From contig NZ_BMII01000035.1 in assembly GCF_014641855.1 (NCBI RefSeq), positions 1-49,939 of the forward strand: a stretch of 49,939 nucleotides of DNA. Direction: 5' to 3'. The translations under genes were made by a program, and so were the position numbers. The stretch comes from Shewanella inventionis (lineage in GTDB: Bacteria; Pseudomonadota; Gammaproteobacteria; Enterobacterales; Shewanellaceae). The notes beneath the pieces were generated by a model. The model did no database searches, was not told the DNA's origin, and worked only from the letters and a program-made list of their open reading frames with translations. Of this stretch, positions 42,914-49,939 are shown piece after piece. How positions within the stretch are numbered: the stretch's first letter is position 1; each line of letters starts with the position of its first letter.

Positions 42914-44759
42914 ACGCTTTTTACCTTATTTTGTGACCCAGTGTTTAGGGGCGCTAAATGATAATTTTTATAAAAATGTCTTGTTATTACTGGTGACCTA
43001 CAGTCAGCTCAATACCTTACCTATTGATGTTAATTTGTTTGTCAATTTAGCCGCTGGGGTGTTCATTTTGCCGTTTTTCTTGTTTTCAGCTCATGCGGGT
43101 ATCGTGGCTGACAACATGAACAAAGCAAAATTAATCCGCCGTTTAAAGCTTTTAGAGCTGATTATTATGTCCACAGCAGCTGTGGCCATTGTTAGCCAGA
43201 GCTATATGGTAATGTTGGTACTATTATTTTTAACTGGGAGTCAGTCTGCTTATTTTGGCCCAGTTAAATACTCATTATTACCTCAAGCATTAACAGAGGC
43301 TGAATTAGTCAAAGGTAATGCCCTCGTTGAAATGGGTACTTTTTTGTCGATTCTTATCGGTACATTAAGTGCGGGCTTAGTGGTAGCGAATGAAAATGGT
43401 TTAACCTGGGCTGCTATTATTGTGTCGGTTTTGGCTATGGCAGGCTATCTTGCCAGCCGAGCGATCCCATCTTTGCCAGCACAAGGTGAGCTTAATCCTA
43501 ATAAGTTTTCTCTGTTTTCAGGCACCTTGCGCTGTATTAACAAGGCTCGTGAAACTAAGTCAATTTGGATGGCCATTTTAGCCATCAGTTGGTTTTGGTT
43601 TTTAGGTGCTACTTACCTGACGCAGTTTCCTAATTTTGCCAAGTTACATTTGCATGCAGATGCCACTGTCGTGTCTCTATTATTAGCTTTGTTTTCTGTC
43701 GGCATTGCGGTTGGTTCTTTTGTGTGTGAGCGATTTTCTTTTGGCCATGTTGAACTGGGTTTATTGCCGTTTGGGGTATTGGGACTCAGTGTATTTAGCT
43801 TCGACATGATAGGTGCAATTCCATTACAGGCTATGGAACCCGGTTTTGTGTATAGCTTTGAGTCTTTTATTAGTAACGCTCAGCATTATCGAGTCATGGT
43901 TGATCTGTTTTTGGTCGGGTTAAGCGGTGGGGTGTTTATTGTACCTTTATATGCGTTTATTCAAACCCGTGCAGAAAAACAAGAGTGCGCCCAAGCTATC
44001 GCAGCAAACAACATTATTAATGCGTTGTTTATGGTGGGCTCTGCAATACTCTCAATCGTATTACTCGGTGTATTAAATTGGACAATTCCTGAGTTATTTA
44101 TGCTGATTGGCATAATGAACTTAGCTGTATTGTTATATGTTTACTCACAAGTGCCGGAGTTTACTCAACGATTTATTAGCTACCTACTCAGCCATGTGAT
44201 GTATCGAGTTCAGGTTAATGGTAGGCAGCATATTCCGGCTCAAGGAGCAGGGATCATAGTGAGCAACCATGTGAGCTATGTTGATGCATTAATCATTATG
44301 GGAGCATCAACGCGGCCGATTCGGTTTGTGATGGATAAGTCCATCAGCGAAATCCCGATATTAAAATATGTGTTTAGGCATGCAGGGGTCATTCCTATTT
44401 GCTCACCTAAAAAGTGTGAAGCCACTTACCAAAATGCATTTGAGCAAATCCATAATGCATTAGCCAATGATGAGCTAGTGTGTATATTCCCAGAAGGGCG
44501 TTTAACGCCAGACGGCGAAATTGGTGAGTTTAGACCAGGAATTGAAAAGATATTACAACGTGACTCAGTACCCGTAATACCACTTGCACTAAGTGGTTTG
44601 TGGGGCTCGTATTTTAGCCATAAAGGCGGACATGCATTGACAACAAAACCAACTCGTTTTTGGTCAAAAGTGAAGGTAAATATTGCCCCGCTAGTGGCTG
44701 GTGATAAGACTGATCGTATGGCGTTGCAACAACAAGTAACAAACCAGTTTGAGCAATAA
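42900..44759 (+). CDS. MFS transporter fused to a PlsC-type acyltransferase
   Basis: This 619-residue protein has two parts. Residues 1-400 form an LplT-like major facilitator with about 12 spans, starting FLPYFVTQCLGALNDNFYKN. Residues 430-619 are a PlsC-type acyltransferase with the catalytic NHVSYVDAL near 455 and FPEGRLTPDGEIGEFRPG near 530. In E. coli, LplT flips lysophospholipid inwards and Aas reacylates it using its own ligase domain. Here transporter and acyltransferase are one chain, but the AMP-forming ligase domain is absent and the stop coincides with the start of repeat copy B. A lysophospholipid-salvage role is inferred. Confidence 0.88.
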   Translation: MILTKRFLPYFVTQCLGALNDNFYKNVLLLLVTYSQLNTLPIDVNLFVNLAAGVFILPFFLFSAHAGIVADNMNKAKLIRRLKLLELIIMSTAAVAIVSQSYMVMLVLLFLTGSQSAYFGPVKYSLLPQALTEAELVKGNALVEMGTFLSILIGTLSAGLVVANENGLTWAAIIVSVLAMAGYLASRAIPSLPAQGELNPNKFSLFSGTLRCINKARETKSIWMAILAISWFWFLGATYLTQFPNFAKLHLHADATVVSLLLALFSVGIAVGSFVCERFSFGHVELGLLPFGVLGLSVFSFDMIGAIPLQAMEPGFVYSFESFISNAQHYRVMVDLFLVGLSGGVFIVPLYAFIQTRAEKQECAQAIAANNIINALFMVGSAILSIVLLGVLNWTIPELFMLIGIMNLAVLLYVYSQVPEFTQRFISYLLSHVMYRVQVNGRQHIPAQGAGIIVSNHVSYVDALIIMGASTRPIRFVMDKSISEIPILKYVFRHAGVIPICSPKKCEATYQNAFEQIHNALANDELVCIFPEGRLTPDGEIGEFRPGIEKILQRDSVPVIPLALSGLWGSYFSHKGGHALTTKPTRFWSKVKVNIAPLVAGDKTDRMALQQQVTNQFEQ

Positions 44760-45070
44760 TACCAATTCCACTAATTATCTGGTCATTCAGCGGGAATTCT
44801 GTGCCTTCTAGGCAAGTAATAGGATTGTAGGCATAGTTGCTCTCGGCAACTGCTCCTGCGTTGCTCTACCTCCTGCGTCCATGCAGTCGTACGTCAAAAT
44901 ACTATTAAGCAGCATAGAAGGCACAGAAACCCGCCTTGCAGGAGACGCTCAGACAGTCCATTTCTTTGTTGCATTGCCTTAGAAGGGAATAACCATTATT
45001 TCAACAATGCGCCTCAAACTGAACAGTCTGAGCGACTCTGATTGGTCACATAATTAATGGAAGTGGTATA
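44757..45070. repeat. Intergenic repeat element, copy B (about 314 bp, MITE-like)
   Basis: The ends are inverted: ATACCAATTCCACTAATTA at the left matches ATACCACTTCCATTAATTA read from the right at 17 of 19 bases. Inside, TTCTGTGCCTTCTA (44797-44810) and its exact complement (44915-44928) form a 14-bp nested stem that extends further with mismatches. A third hairpin (GTTGC/GCAAC) lies around 44838-44852. It fills the 382-base gap between the MFS-PlsC and desaturase genes and has no reading frame. It shares end motifs and TGGTCATTC with copy A. Confidence 0.75.
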
Positions 45071-45089
45071 AAGCTGAAACGCTATAAAC

Positions 45090-45125
45090 AAAAAGGCCAT
45101 CTTGATGATTCAAGATGGCCTTTTT
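45090..45125 (-). terminator. Strong terminator of the desaturase gene
   Basis: A 15-bp perfect stem (AAAAAGGCCATCTTG and its complement) surrounds a six-base loop, 17 bases beyond the desaturase stop. Runs of A and T on both sides make it work in both directions. Confidence 0.9.
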
Positions 45126-45141
45126 AAATTTGTTCAGCTTA

Positions 45142-46248
45142 TTAAGCGTATGCAGCCGTTAAACTTTTCCATTGACGCTGCCTTTCTAAAAACTGGCTGC
45201 GTAATTGTTGCACTTGTTGCTTAAGGTTGTGGTCTGCTAACTGTTTACGCTTCGCTTCGATTAAGCTCTTTTTGGCTTGATAGTATTCAAGTAAGTGTTT
45301 TTTCATTAACTCGTATTCTGCTTGAAACTTCTCAATGAGTTCGTCACAGTTTGGTAAATGTGCGACTTGATTTTGCGCATGTAATAGTTGCATTTGTAAG
45401 CGTGCACTTTCAATTCGCTCTTGCGGCACTTTACGTAAATCACTCGCTAAACCTACCCAACTCATGGTTTTAATTAACCATTTGGTCGGGTCGTAATCCC
45501 ACCACTTAATGCCATTACGATAATCATTTTCAAAAATATGATGAAAATTGTGATAGCCCTCGCCATATGTTAACAACGCTAAAAAGGCATTATCGCGCGC
45601 AGTGTTTTTATCTGTGTACGGCTGTTTACCCCAAATGTGGGCTAAAGAGTTAATAAAGAAGGTGCAGTGATGTACAACCACTAGGCGTAACAAGCCCGCC
45701 ATTAACACCATCGACAGTATGTCACCGTTTAACCAGCCTAAAAATGCCGGTAAACCAATGTTCATCAAAAGCACTAACGCTAAATAATGTTTATGTTGCC
45801 ACATAACGATTCGATCGTTTTGTAAATCACGTACGTTGTTGTAATCGCTGTAACGGCTAGCTTGGTATTCACGTAACATCCAACCTATATGGCTATACCA
45901 AAAGCCCATTTTAGCTGAATAGGGATCTTTATCATTATTATCAACATGTTTGTGGTGTATACGGTGATCGCTGCACCAATGCAAAGCACTATTTTGTAAT
46001 GCTAGTGCGCCACCTAATGCATATAAAAAACGAATCGTGGGGTGAGCTTTATAGGCCTTATGAGACCAGAGTCTGTGGTAACCAGCTGTTATTGATAAGC
46101 CACTTGCGTAAGCAAATACAATAAAAGCAATCCATTCAATGCCGTCAAAGCCATGGGTGAAGCCACGCCAAGGGATTAACACCACGGCGCCAATTAGGGT
46201 GATGGCAAATAGCAGGGTATTAAGCCAAATGATTGGAGGTTTTTTCAT
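45142..46248 (-). CDS. Membrane fatty acid desaturase (acyl-CoA delta-9 type)
   Basis: This 368-residue membrane di-iron enzyme has all three histidine boxes: HRLWSH at 58-63, HRIHHKH at 95-101, and HNFHH at 233-237. Hydrophobic spans at about 8-26, 38-55, 155-172 and 178-196 fit the usual four-helix layout. It introduces a double bond into saturated acyl chains aerobically, most likely as an acyl-CoA desaturase. The last 90 residues (about 278-368) form a predicted coiled coil rich in Gln, Leu and Lys that is not part of the catalytic fold. It is divergent from fabR with a FabR operator between them. Confidence 0.93.
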   Translation of the reverse strand: MKKPPIIWLNTLLFAITLIGAVVLIPWRGFTHGFDGIEWIAFIVFAYASGLSITAGYHRLWSHKAYKAHPTIRFLYALGGALALQNSALHWCSDHRIHHKHVDNNDKDPYSAKMGFWYSHIGWMLREYQASRYSDYNNVRDLQNDRIVMWQHKHYLALVLLMNIGLPAFLGWLNGDILSMVLMAGLLRLVVVHHCTFFINSLAHIWGKQPYTDKNTARDNAFLALLTYGEGYHNFHHIFENDYRNGIKWWDYDPTKWLIKTMSWVGLASDLRKVPQERIESARLQMQLLHAQNQVAHLPNCDELIEKFQAEYELMKKHLLEYYQAKKSLIEAKRKQLADHNLKQQVQQLRSQFLERQRQWKSLTAAYA

Positions 46249-46283
46249 TTAATAAGTTTCCAATAATAGGTTACAGCAAGTTG

Positions 46284-46301
46284 AGCGTACATTTGTACGC
46301 T
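46284..46301. promoter_or_regulatory. FabR operator AGCGTACATTTGTACGCT
   Basis: Perfect eight-base arms AGCGTACA and TGTACGCT around TT, in the divergent region between the desaturase gene and fabR. This is the palindrome I know for FabR sites ahead of fabA and fabB in E. coli. It lies 36 bases before the desaturase start, so FabR should repress it. Autoregulation of fabR is possible. Confidence 0.88.
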
Positions 46302-46404
46302 AATTTAACTTAGTCGATGGGCTTGGGTCAAGTTTAACAGGGCTGTGTTTCTGTATTAAAAACGGTATTATCTGTTGTTAAATATTGACTGAATGGATGA
46401 GTAA

Positions 46405-47022
46405 ATGGGTGTTAGAGCACAACAAAAGGAAAAAACGCGGCGTGCATTAGTCGATGCAGCGTTTAATCAATTAAGCGCAGAACGCAGTTTTTCGAGTTTA
46501 AGTTTACGTGAAGTAGCACGTGAAGCCGGTATCGCTCCCACTTCATTCTATCGTCATTTTAAAGACATGAACGAACTTGGATTAACCATGGTTGATGAAG
46601 GCGGTTTAACTTTGCGCCAAATGATGCGCAAAGGACGCCAACGTGCTGAAGCGGGTGGCAGTGTTATTCGTATTTCAGTTGATACCTTTATGGAGGTATT
46701 AGAATCTAATCCGAACGTATTTCGAATTTTATTACATGAGCGTTCAGGAACATCTGCCGCATTTAGGGCAGCAGTAGAGCGTGAAATTGAACACTTTATT
46801 TCTGAACTCGCTCACTACACCGAAGCGCAAGCCAACCGCACGCCATTACTTGCTAGAGCACAGGCTGAGGCATTAGTGATTTTAGTGTTTAATGCCGGAG
46901 CATCGGCGTTAGATTTAAAACGCAGTGAACGTAAAGCATTAGCTGATCAGCTTGTATTACAGCTGCGCATGGTGGCAACGGGCGCAGAAGCATTACAACA
47001 AAAAATGGACAATCGTACCTAA
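46405..47022 (+). CDS. fabR: Unsaturated fatty acid biosynthesis repressor FabR
   Basis: This 205-residue TetR-family repressor senses the balance of saturated and unsaturated acyl-ACP or acyl-CoA. The start MGVRAQQKEKTRRALVDAAF is FabR-specific. The helix-turn-helix SLREVAREAGIAPTSFYRHF is at about 33-52. LRQMMRKGRQRAEAGGSVI and the tail also match E. coli FabR. Location upstream of trmA follows E. coli, where yijD stands between them; yijD is missing here. Its operator is in the divergent region. Confidence 0.95.
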   Translation: MGVRAQQKEKTRRALVDAAFNQLSAERSFSSLSLREVAREAGIAPTSFYRHFKDMNELGLTMVDEGGLTLRQMMRKGRQRAEAGGSVIRISVDTFMEVLESNPNVFRILLHERSGTSAAFRAAVEREIEHFISELAHYTEAQANRTPLLARAQAEALVILVFNAGASALDLKRSERKALADQLVLQLRMVATGAEALQQKMDNRT

Positions 47023-47047
47023 GGTTTTTGATATTACCGATATAACA

Positions 47048-47068
47048 AGGGCGCAATGAATGCGCCCT
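47048..47068. terminator. Hairpin between convergent fabR and trmA
   Basis: AGGGCGCA and TGCGCCCT pair around ATGAA. The stem is GC-rich, but neither side has a clean T run, so termination is plausible, not certain. Confidence 0.5.
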
Positions 47069-47092
47069 CTAGCAAATTACGATGAGTTGAGG

Positions 47093-48190
47093 TTACTTAC
47101 GTACTAACAGCACACCAGACTCCATATGATCGGTATATGGAAATTGGTCAAACAGTGCAAATCGGCTAATTTCATGGGTTTCGCTTAGCGTAAGCAAGTT
47201 GTCTTTTAAGGTTTCAGGGTTACAGGAAATATATAAAATTCGCTCGTAGCCTTGTACTAACTTTAACGTCTCTGAATCAATACCAGCGCGAGGCGGGTCA
47301 ACAAAGATGGTGTTGCAATCATAACTGTCTAAATCAATTCCTTCTAAACGTCGATATTGACGTTTTTTGGCCATCGCATCGCTAAAGTCTTCAGCTGACA
47401 TACGAATAATTTGAACGTTATTGACCTTGTTAATATCAATGTTGTATTGAGCGGCATCAACAGACGGTTTAGCTAATTCAGTGGCAAGGACTCGATTGAA
47501 GTTTTGTGCAAGCGCAATCGTGAAATTGCCATTGCCGCAATACAGTTCAAGTAGATCACCCTGGCTTTGCTTCGTTGCATCAATCGCCCATTCGAGCATT
47601 TTTACCGATACTTTCGCGTTTGGTTGAGTAAAGCTATTTTCGATTTGCTTGTAGTGTAATGTTTGCTTATTTACTGTTAACGATTCGACTACAAAGTCTT
47701 TGTCTAAGTCTATTTTTTGCTTACGTGCGCGGCCAATAATATTGACATTAAACTGTGTCGCCAGCTTAGATTTTAATTGAATAGCTTGCTCACGCCATTC
47801 ATCATCGAGTTGGCGATGGTAAAGAAGTGATACTAAGATTTCACCACTTAGCGTTGACAAAAAGTCGATTTGAAATAGCTTGTGACGTAATGCAGGATTA
47901 GGCTTTAGTTCTGCAATTAATGCCGCCATCATTTGATTAATCAGTAAGCTTGCGGGCAAATATTGGTCACAACGCACTTTTGCATTCAGCGCTTTATCAA
48001 ACATGTAGTAATATAAGTCATCGCCTTCATGCCACATTCTAAACTCGGCACGCATACGATAATGCATCGGTTCAGATGCAAAAATTTCTAGCGCTGGTGG
48101 ATTGAAATCGGCAAAGGCCTGTTCAAGCTTGATGCGCTTTTGTTGTAATTGGGCATCGTAGTTTTTAGGATCCATTGCAGCTAAATTCAT
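47093..48190 (-). CDS. trmA: tRNA (uracil-5-)-methyltransferase TrmA
   Basis: This 365-residue enzyme methylates U54 of tRNA to ribothymidine, and also a site in tmRNA. The S-adenosylmethionine motif LLELYCGNGNFTIALAQNF, then FVDPPRAGID and the nucleophile in YISCNPETL are all present. MRAEFRMWHEGDDLYYYMFD matches the family start. ATG at 48190 was chosen because AGGTGG lies five bases upstream. A GTG three codons earlier overlaps that site. It is divergent from murI. Confidence 0.96.
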   Translation of the reverse strand: MNLAAMDPKNYDAQLQQKRIKLEQAFADFNPPALEIFASEPMHYRMRAEFRMWHEGDDLYYYMFDKALNAKVRCDQYLPASLLINQMMAALIAELKPNPALRHKLFQIDFLSTLSGEILVSLLYHRQLDDEWREQAIQLKSKLATQFNVNIIGRARKQKIDLDKDFVVESLTVNKQTLHYKQIENSFTQPNAKVSVKMLEWAIDATKQSQGDLLELYCGNGNFTIALAQNFNRVLATELAKPSVDAAQYNIDINKVNNVQIIRMSAEDFSDAMAKKRQYRRLEGIDLDSYDCNTIFVDPPRAGIDSETLKLVQGYERILYISCNPETLKDNLLTLSETHEISRFALFDQFPYTDHMESGVLLVRK

Positions 48191-48319
48191 ATTGTCCACC
48201 TAAAGCTATAAAAAAGGGCGCAAATATTATACTAAATGACGCTGATGTCTAGTAATACGCGCCTAATGATAAAATGATATCACCATTAATATTGAGCAGA
48301 TTCATCTTTGGAGCCCATA

Positions 48320-49099
48320 TTGTCTGGACCTATATTAGTATTTGATTCTGGCATCGGCGGATTGTCGGTCATGAGTGAAATTAGAAAACAGCTACCTCAG
48401 CATGACTACTGCTATTTGTTTGATAATGCCCGATTGCCCTATGGTAACTTGTCAGAGCAAGAACTGATCCGCGGTTGTGTTGCATTAATTACTCAACAAG
48501 CTAAACGTCTCAATGCCAGTATAGTGATCGTGGCATGCAATACAGCAAGTACACTTGTACTGCCTCAATTACGCCAGTCACTGACTATACCAATTGTTGG
48601 CGTTGTTCCAGCAATCAAACCTGCAGCACAATTATCGAAAAAGAAACACATTGGCTTGCTGGCAACACCAGGCACAGTAAAGCGAGATTACACTCAGGAA
48701 CTCATTAATCAGTTTGCTGGAGATTGCCAAGTAGAATTGTTTGGCACATCAGAATTAGTATTATTAGCTGAGCAACATGTTGCAGGCAAAGTTATCGACA
48801 AAAGTCAGTTAAAAGCAATTCTTTTGCCAATCATTGAATCCGATATAGATGTATTAGTACTCGGCTGTACACATTTTCCGATGATCGCAAAAGAGATCAG
48901 TGATTGTATAGGAGCAGGAGTCACGCTGTTAGATTCGGGTGAGGCAATAGCAAAGCGAGTGAGATTTTTGCTTTCAAAAGAACATGACGGCACAAAGCAA
49001 TTACAAACGTGTTTTACCAAAGGAATTACAGAAGGGCTAAAAGCAGCATTAGTCGATTATGGCTTTAGTGATTTTTCGCTGGTAACCATAACCGACTAA
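48320..49099 (+). CDS. murI: Glutamate racemase MurI
   Basis: This 259-residue enzyme makes D-glutamate for peptidoglycan. It has DSGIGGLSV near residue 9, the first catalytic cysteine in VACNTAST and the second in LGCTHFPM. The start is TTG at 48320 (MSGPILVFDSGIGG), which has GGAG six bases upstream. Another TTG four codons earlier overlaps that GGAG and is unlikely. A rare UUG start may limit expression. As in E. coli, trmA lies near and an rRNA operon follows. Confidence 0.95.
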   Translation: MSGPILVFDSGIGGLSVMSEIRKQLPQHDYCYLFDNARLPYGNLSEQELIRGCVALITQQAKRLNASIVIVACNTASTLVLPQLRQSLTIPIVGVVPAIKPAAQLSKKKHIGLLATPGTVKRDYTQELINQFAGDCQVELFGTSELVLLAEQHVAGKVIDKSQLKAILLPIIESDIDVLVLGCTHFPMIAKEISDCIGAGVTLLDSGEAIAKRVRFLLSKEHDGTKQLQTCFTKGITEGLKAALVDYGFSDFSLVTITD

Positions 49100-49138
49100 C
49101 AATTTCGCTAAACTGACACTTTAGTACAAAAGTACAAA

Positions 49139-49585
49139 TTAACTATTGTCTGAATCAGAAGATTCTTGAGACTTAGCCTCTCTCACTTTTAAAGTACGCT
49201 CTTGGAAGCTGTAGTCATTAAGTTTAGCCATTGCCTTTTGTGCGCCAGCTTCAGACATTTCAACAAATCCAAAACCTTTACGACGGCCTGTCTTGCGGTC
49301 ACGCACCAAACGTACAGAGTTAACCGGCCCATATTCACCAAATAACGCTTTCACTTCACCTTCGTGTACACGGTAAGGCAAGTTACCTACATAAAGTGTC
49401 ATAGTTGGACCAACATAAGGTTCATCAGCAGAATTGGCTGAGCCTGTTGGCATAAAAGTAAAAATTAACGTTGCTACAACTACACCAGCAATAAACGCTA
49501 CAGAAGAAGATGCACCGCCAAACTGAAAAAAAACAAAAGCGCCAAGAAGCGCCGCAATCAAAACAATCACGAATGATTTCTGCAT
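49139..49585 (-). CDS. Membrane-anchored RRM RNA-binding protein
   Basis: This 148-residue protein starts with two hydrophobic segments at about 3-21 and 27-45, forming a membrane hairpin, followed by a short linker. An RNA recognition motif then covers about 62-138. RNP2 is LYVGNL and RNP1 is RKGFGFVEM, with the usual aromatic residues for stacking RNA. The tail is Ser/Asp-rich. Stand-alone bacterial RRM proteins are known in cyanobacteria and some proteobacteria, but tethering to the membrane is unusual. It is convergent with murI and points away from the rRNA promoter. Function unknown. Confidence 0.88.
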   Translation of the reverse strand: MQKSFVIVLIAALLGAFVFFQFGGASSSVAFIAGVVVATLIFTFMPTGSANSADEPYVGPTMTLYVGNLPYRVHEGEVKALFGEYGPVNSVRLVRDRKTGRRKGFGFVEMSEAGAQKAMAKLNDYSFQERTLKVREAKSQESSDSDNS

Positions 49586-49821
49586 AAAATAATCTCTAAT
49601 GAATATAAAAATGATAAATAACTGTTAAAAACCGTTACATAGTAATTAAATTTTGCCAGATAAACCAGACTGCTGTTGAAAATTTGAGCTCAAAATTAGC
49701 TTTAATATCAGAAATTACCATTTTGTGATCTAGCTAAAGAGGTTTCTTTGAGCAAAAAACTCAAAAAAGAAGCGATATGAGCAAAAGATCAACGTTCAAA
49801 TCTAATAGTGATTAAAAGCGC
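49586..49821. other. AT-rich region upstream of the rRNA promoter
   Basis: No coding frame is seen here. It holds the promoter of the RRM gene on the minus strand and, on the plus strand, an AT-rich stretch with several A runs (about 49750-49810), where UP-element and Fis-type activation of an rRNA promoter would be expected. A perfect TTTGAGCTCAAA palindrome sits at 49683-49694 with no known role. Confidence 0.5.
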
Positions 49822-49849
49822 TTGCACTAAATCTGAAGCTGCCTATAAT
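49822..49849 (+). promoter_or_regulatory. rRNA operon P1-type promoter
   Basis: The -35 TTGCAC (49822-49827) and -10 TATAAT (49844-49849) are separated by 16 bases. A GC-rich discriminator (GCGC) follows, as needed for growth-rate and ppGpp control. The sequence after it, with TGACACGGCAGACA, resembles Shewanella rRNA leader starts. Together with murI upstream, this predicts a 16S gene just beyond the window; no part of 16S itself is visible. Confidence 0.85.
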
Positions 49850-49939
49850 GCGCATCCACTGACACGGCAGACAGCGAAAGCAAAAACCGGTGAGTGTTAT
49901 CAAGCTACTGAGGTAGCAGAGATAACGGCAAAAAGAAGT

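Noticed and set aside
42900..44759. Reading the MFS-PlsC chain as a plain drug exporter
   Set aside because: The NHxxxxD and FPEGR motifs in the last third are clear acyltransferase signatures, and the transporter part looks like LplT.
1..49939. CRISPR array, prophage, integron, transposase or toxin-antitoxin genes
   Set aside because: No regular spacer-repeat blocks, phage structural genes or recombinases were seen. Nearly all genes are core chromosomal types.

Overview
The window looks like ordinary chromosomal DNA of a gammaproteobacterium, almost certainly a Shewanella or close relative with moderately low GC. The case rests on protein resemblance and gene order: a complete type II secretion operon gspC to gspN beside yrfG, nudE and cysQ; an E. 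coli-like fabR / trmA / murI / rRNA-promoter order; an hslR-hslO-pckA block; and small DUF2986 and Pmp3-type genes. These assignments come from recognising proteins by eye, not from a database search.

Region by region. 1-5.1 kb: a YiiM-type MOSC protein, a DUF4870 membrane protein, a chemoreceptor and electron-transfer flavoprotein:ubiquinone oxidoreductase. 5.2-10.4 kb: molybdenum metabolism, with a Moco riboswitch candidate ahead of moaA-moaC-moaD-moaE, followed by the molybdate ABC transporter modABC on the same strand. moeA and moeB, which finish the cofactor, lie at 15.8-17.8 kb on the opposite strand. Between them are a PepSY-like secreted protein with an OmpR/histidine-kinase pair, a pseudouridine synthase, a membrane GGDEF protein and two tiny genes (Pmp3 type and DUF2986). 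17.9-24.3 kb: a GIY-YIG protein, an orphan periplasmic binding protein, an M14 carboxypeptidase, pckA, and the heat-shock genes hslO and hslR.

24.5-36.0 kb is a twelve-gene type II secretion operon (gspC-N). It has tight or overlapping junctions and ends at a strong hairpin. The prepilin peptidase gene is not in the window. 36.1-42.1 kb holds yrfG, nudE, cysQ, a large unassigned lipoprotein, and selD-selU for 2-selenouridine in tRNA. 42.2-47.0 kb is a lipid block: a TetR regulator overlapping an MFS-PlsC fusion, a membrane fatty-acid desaturase, and fabR with a textbook FabR operator in the divergent region. 47.1-49.9 kb holds trmA, murI, a membrane-anchored RRM protein, and a strong rRNA P1-type promoter whose transcript runs off the right edge.

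I see no prophage, integron, CRISPR array, toxin-antitoxin pair or transposase gene. The least explained items are two related intergenic repeat elements that both begin exactly at the stop codon of the gene before them, an acidic repetitive tail on GspJ, the MFS-PlsC fusion without a ligase domain, the membrane-tethered RRM protein, and the 444-residue lipoprotein. I do not find convincing evidence of a wholly new multi-gene system.
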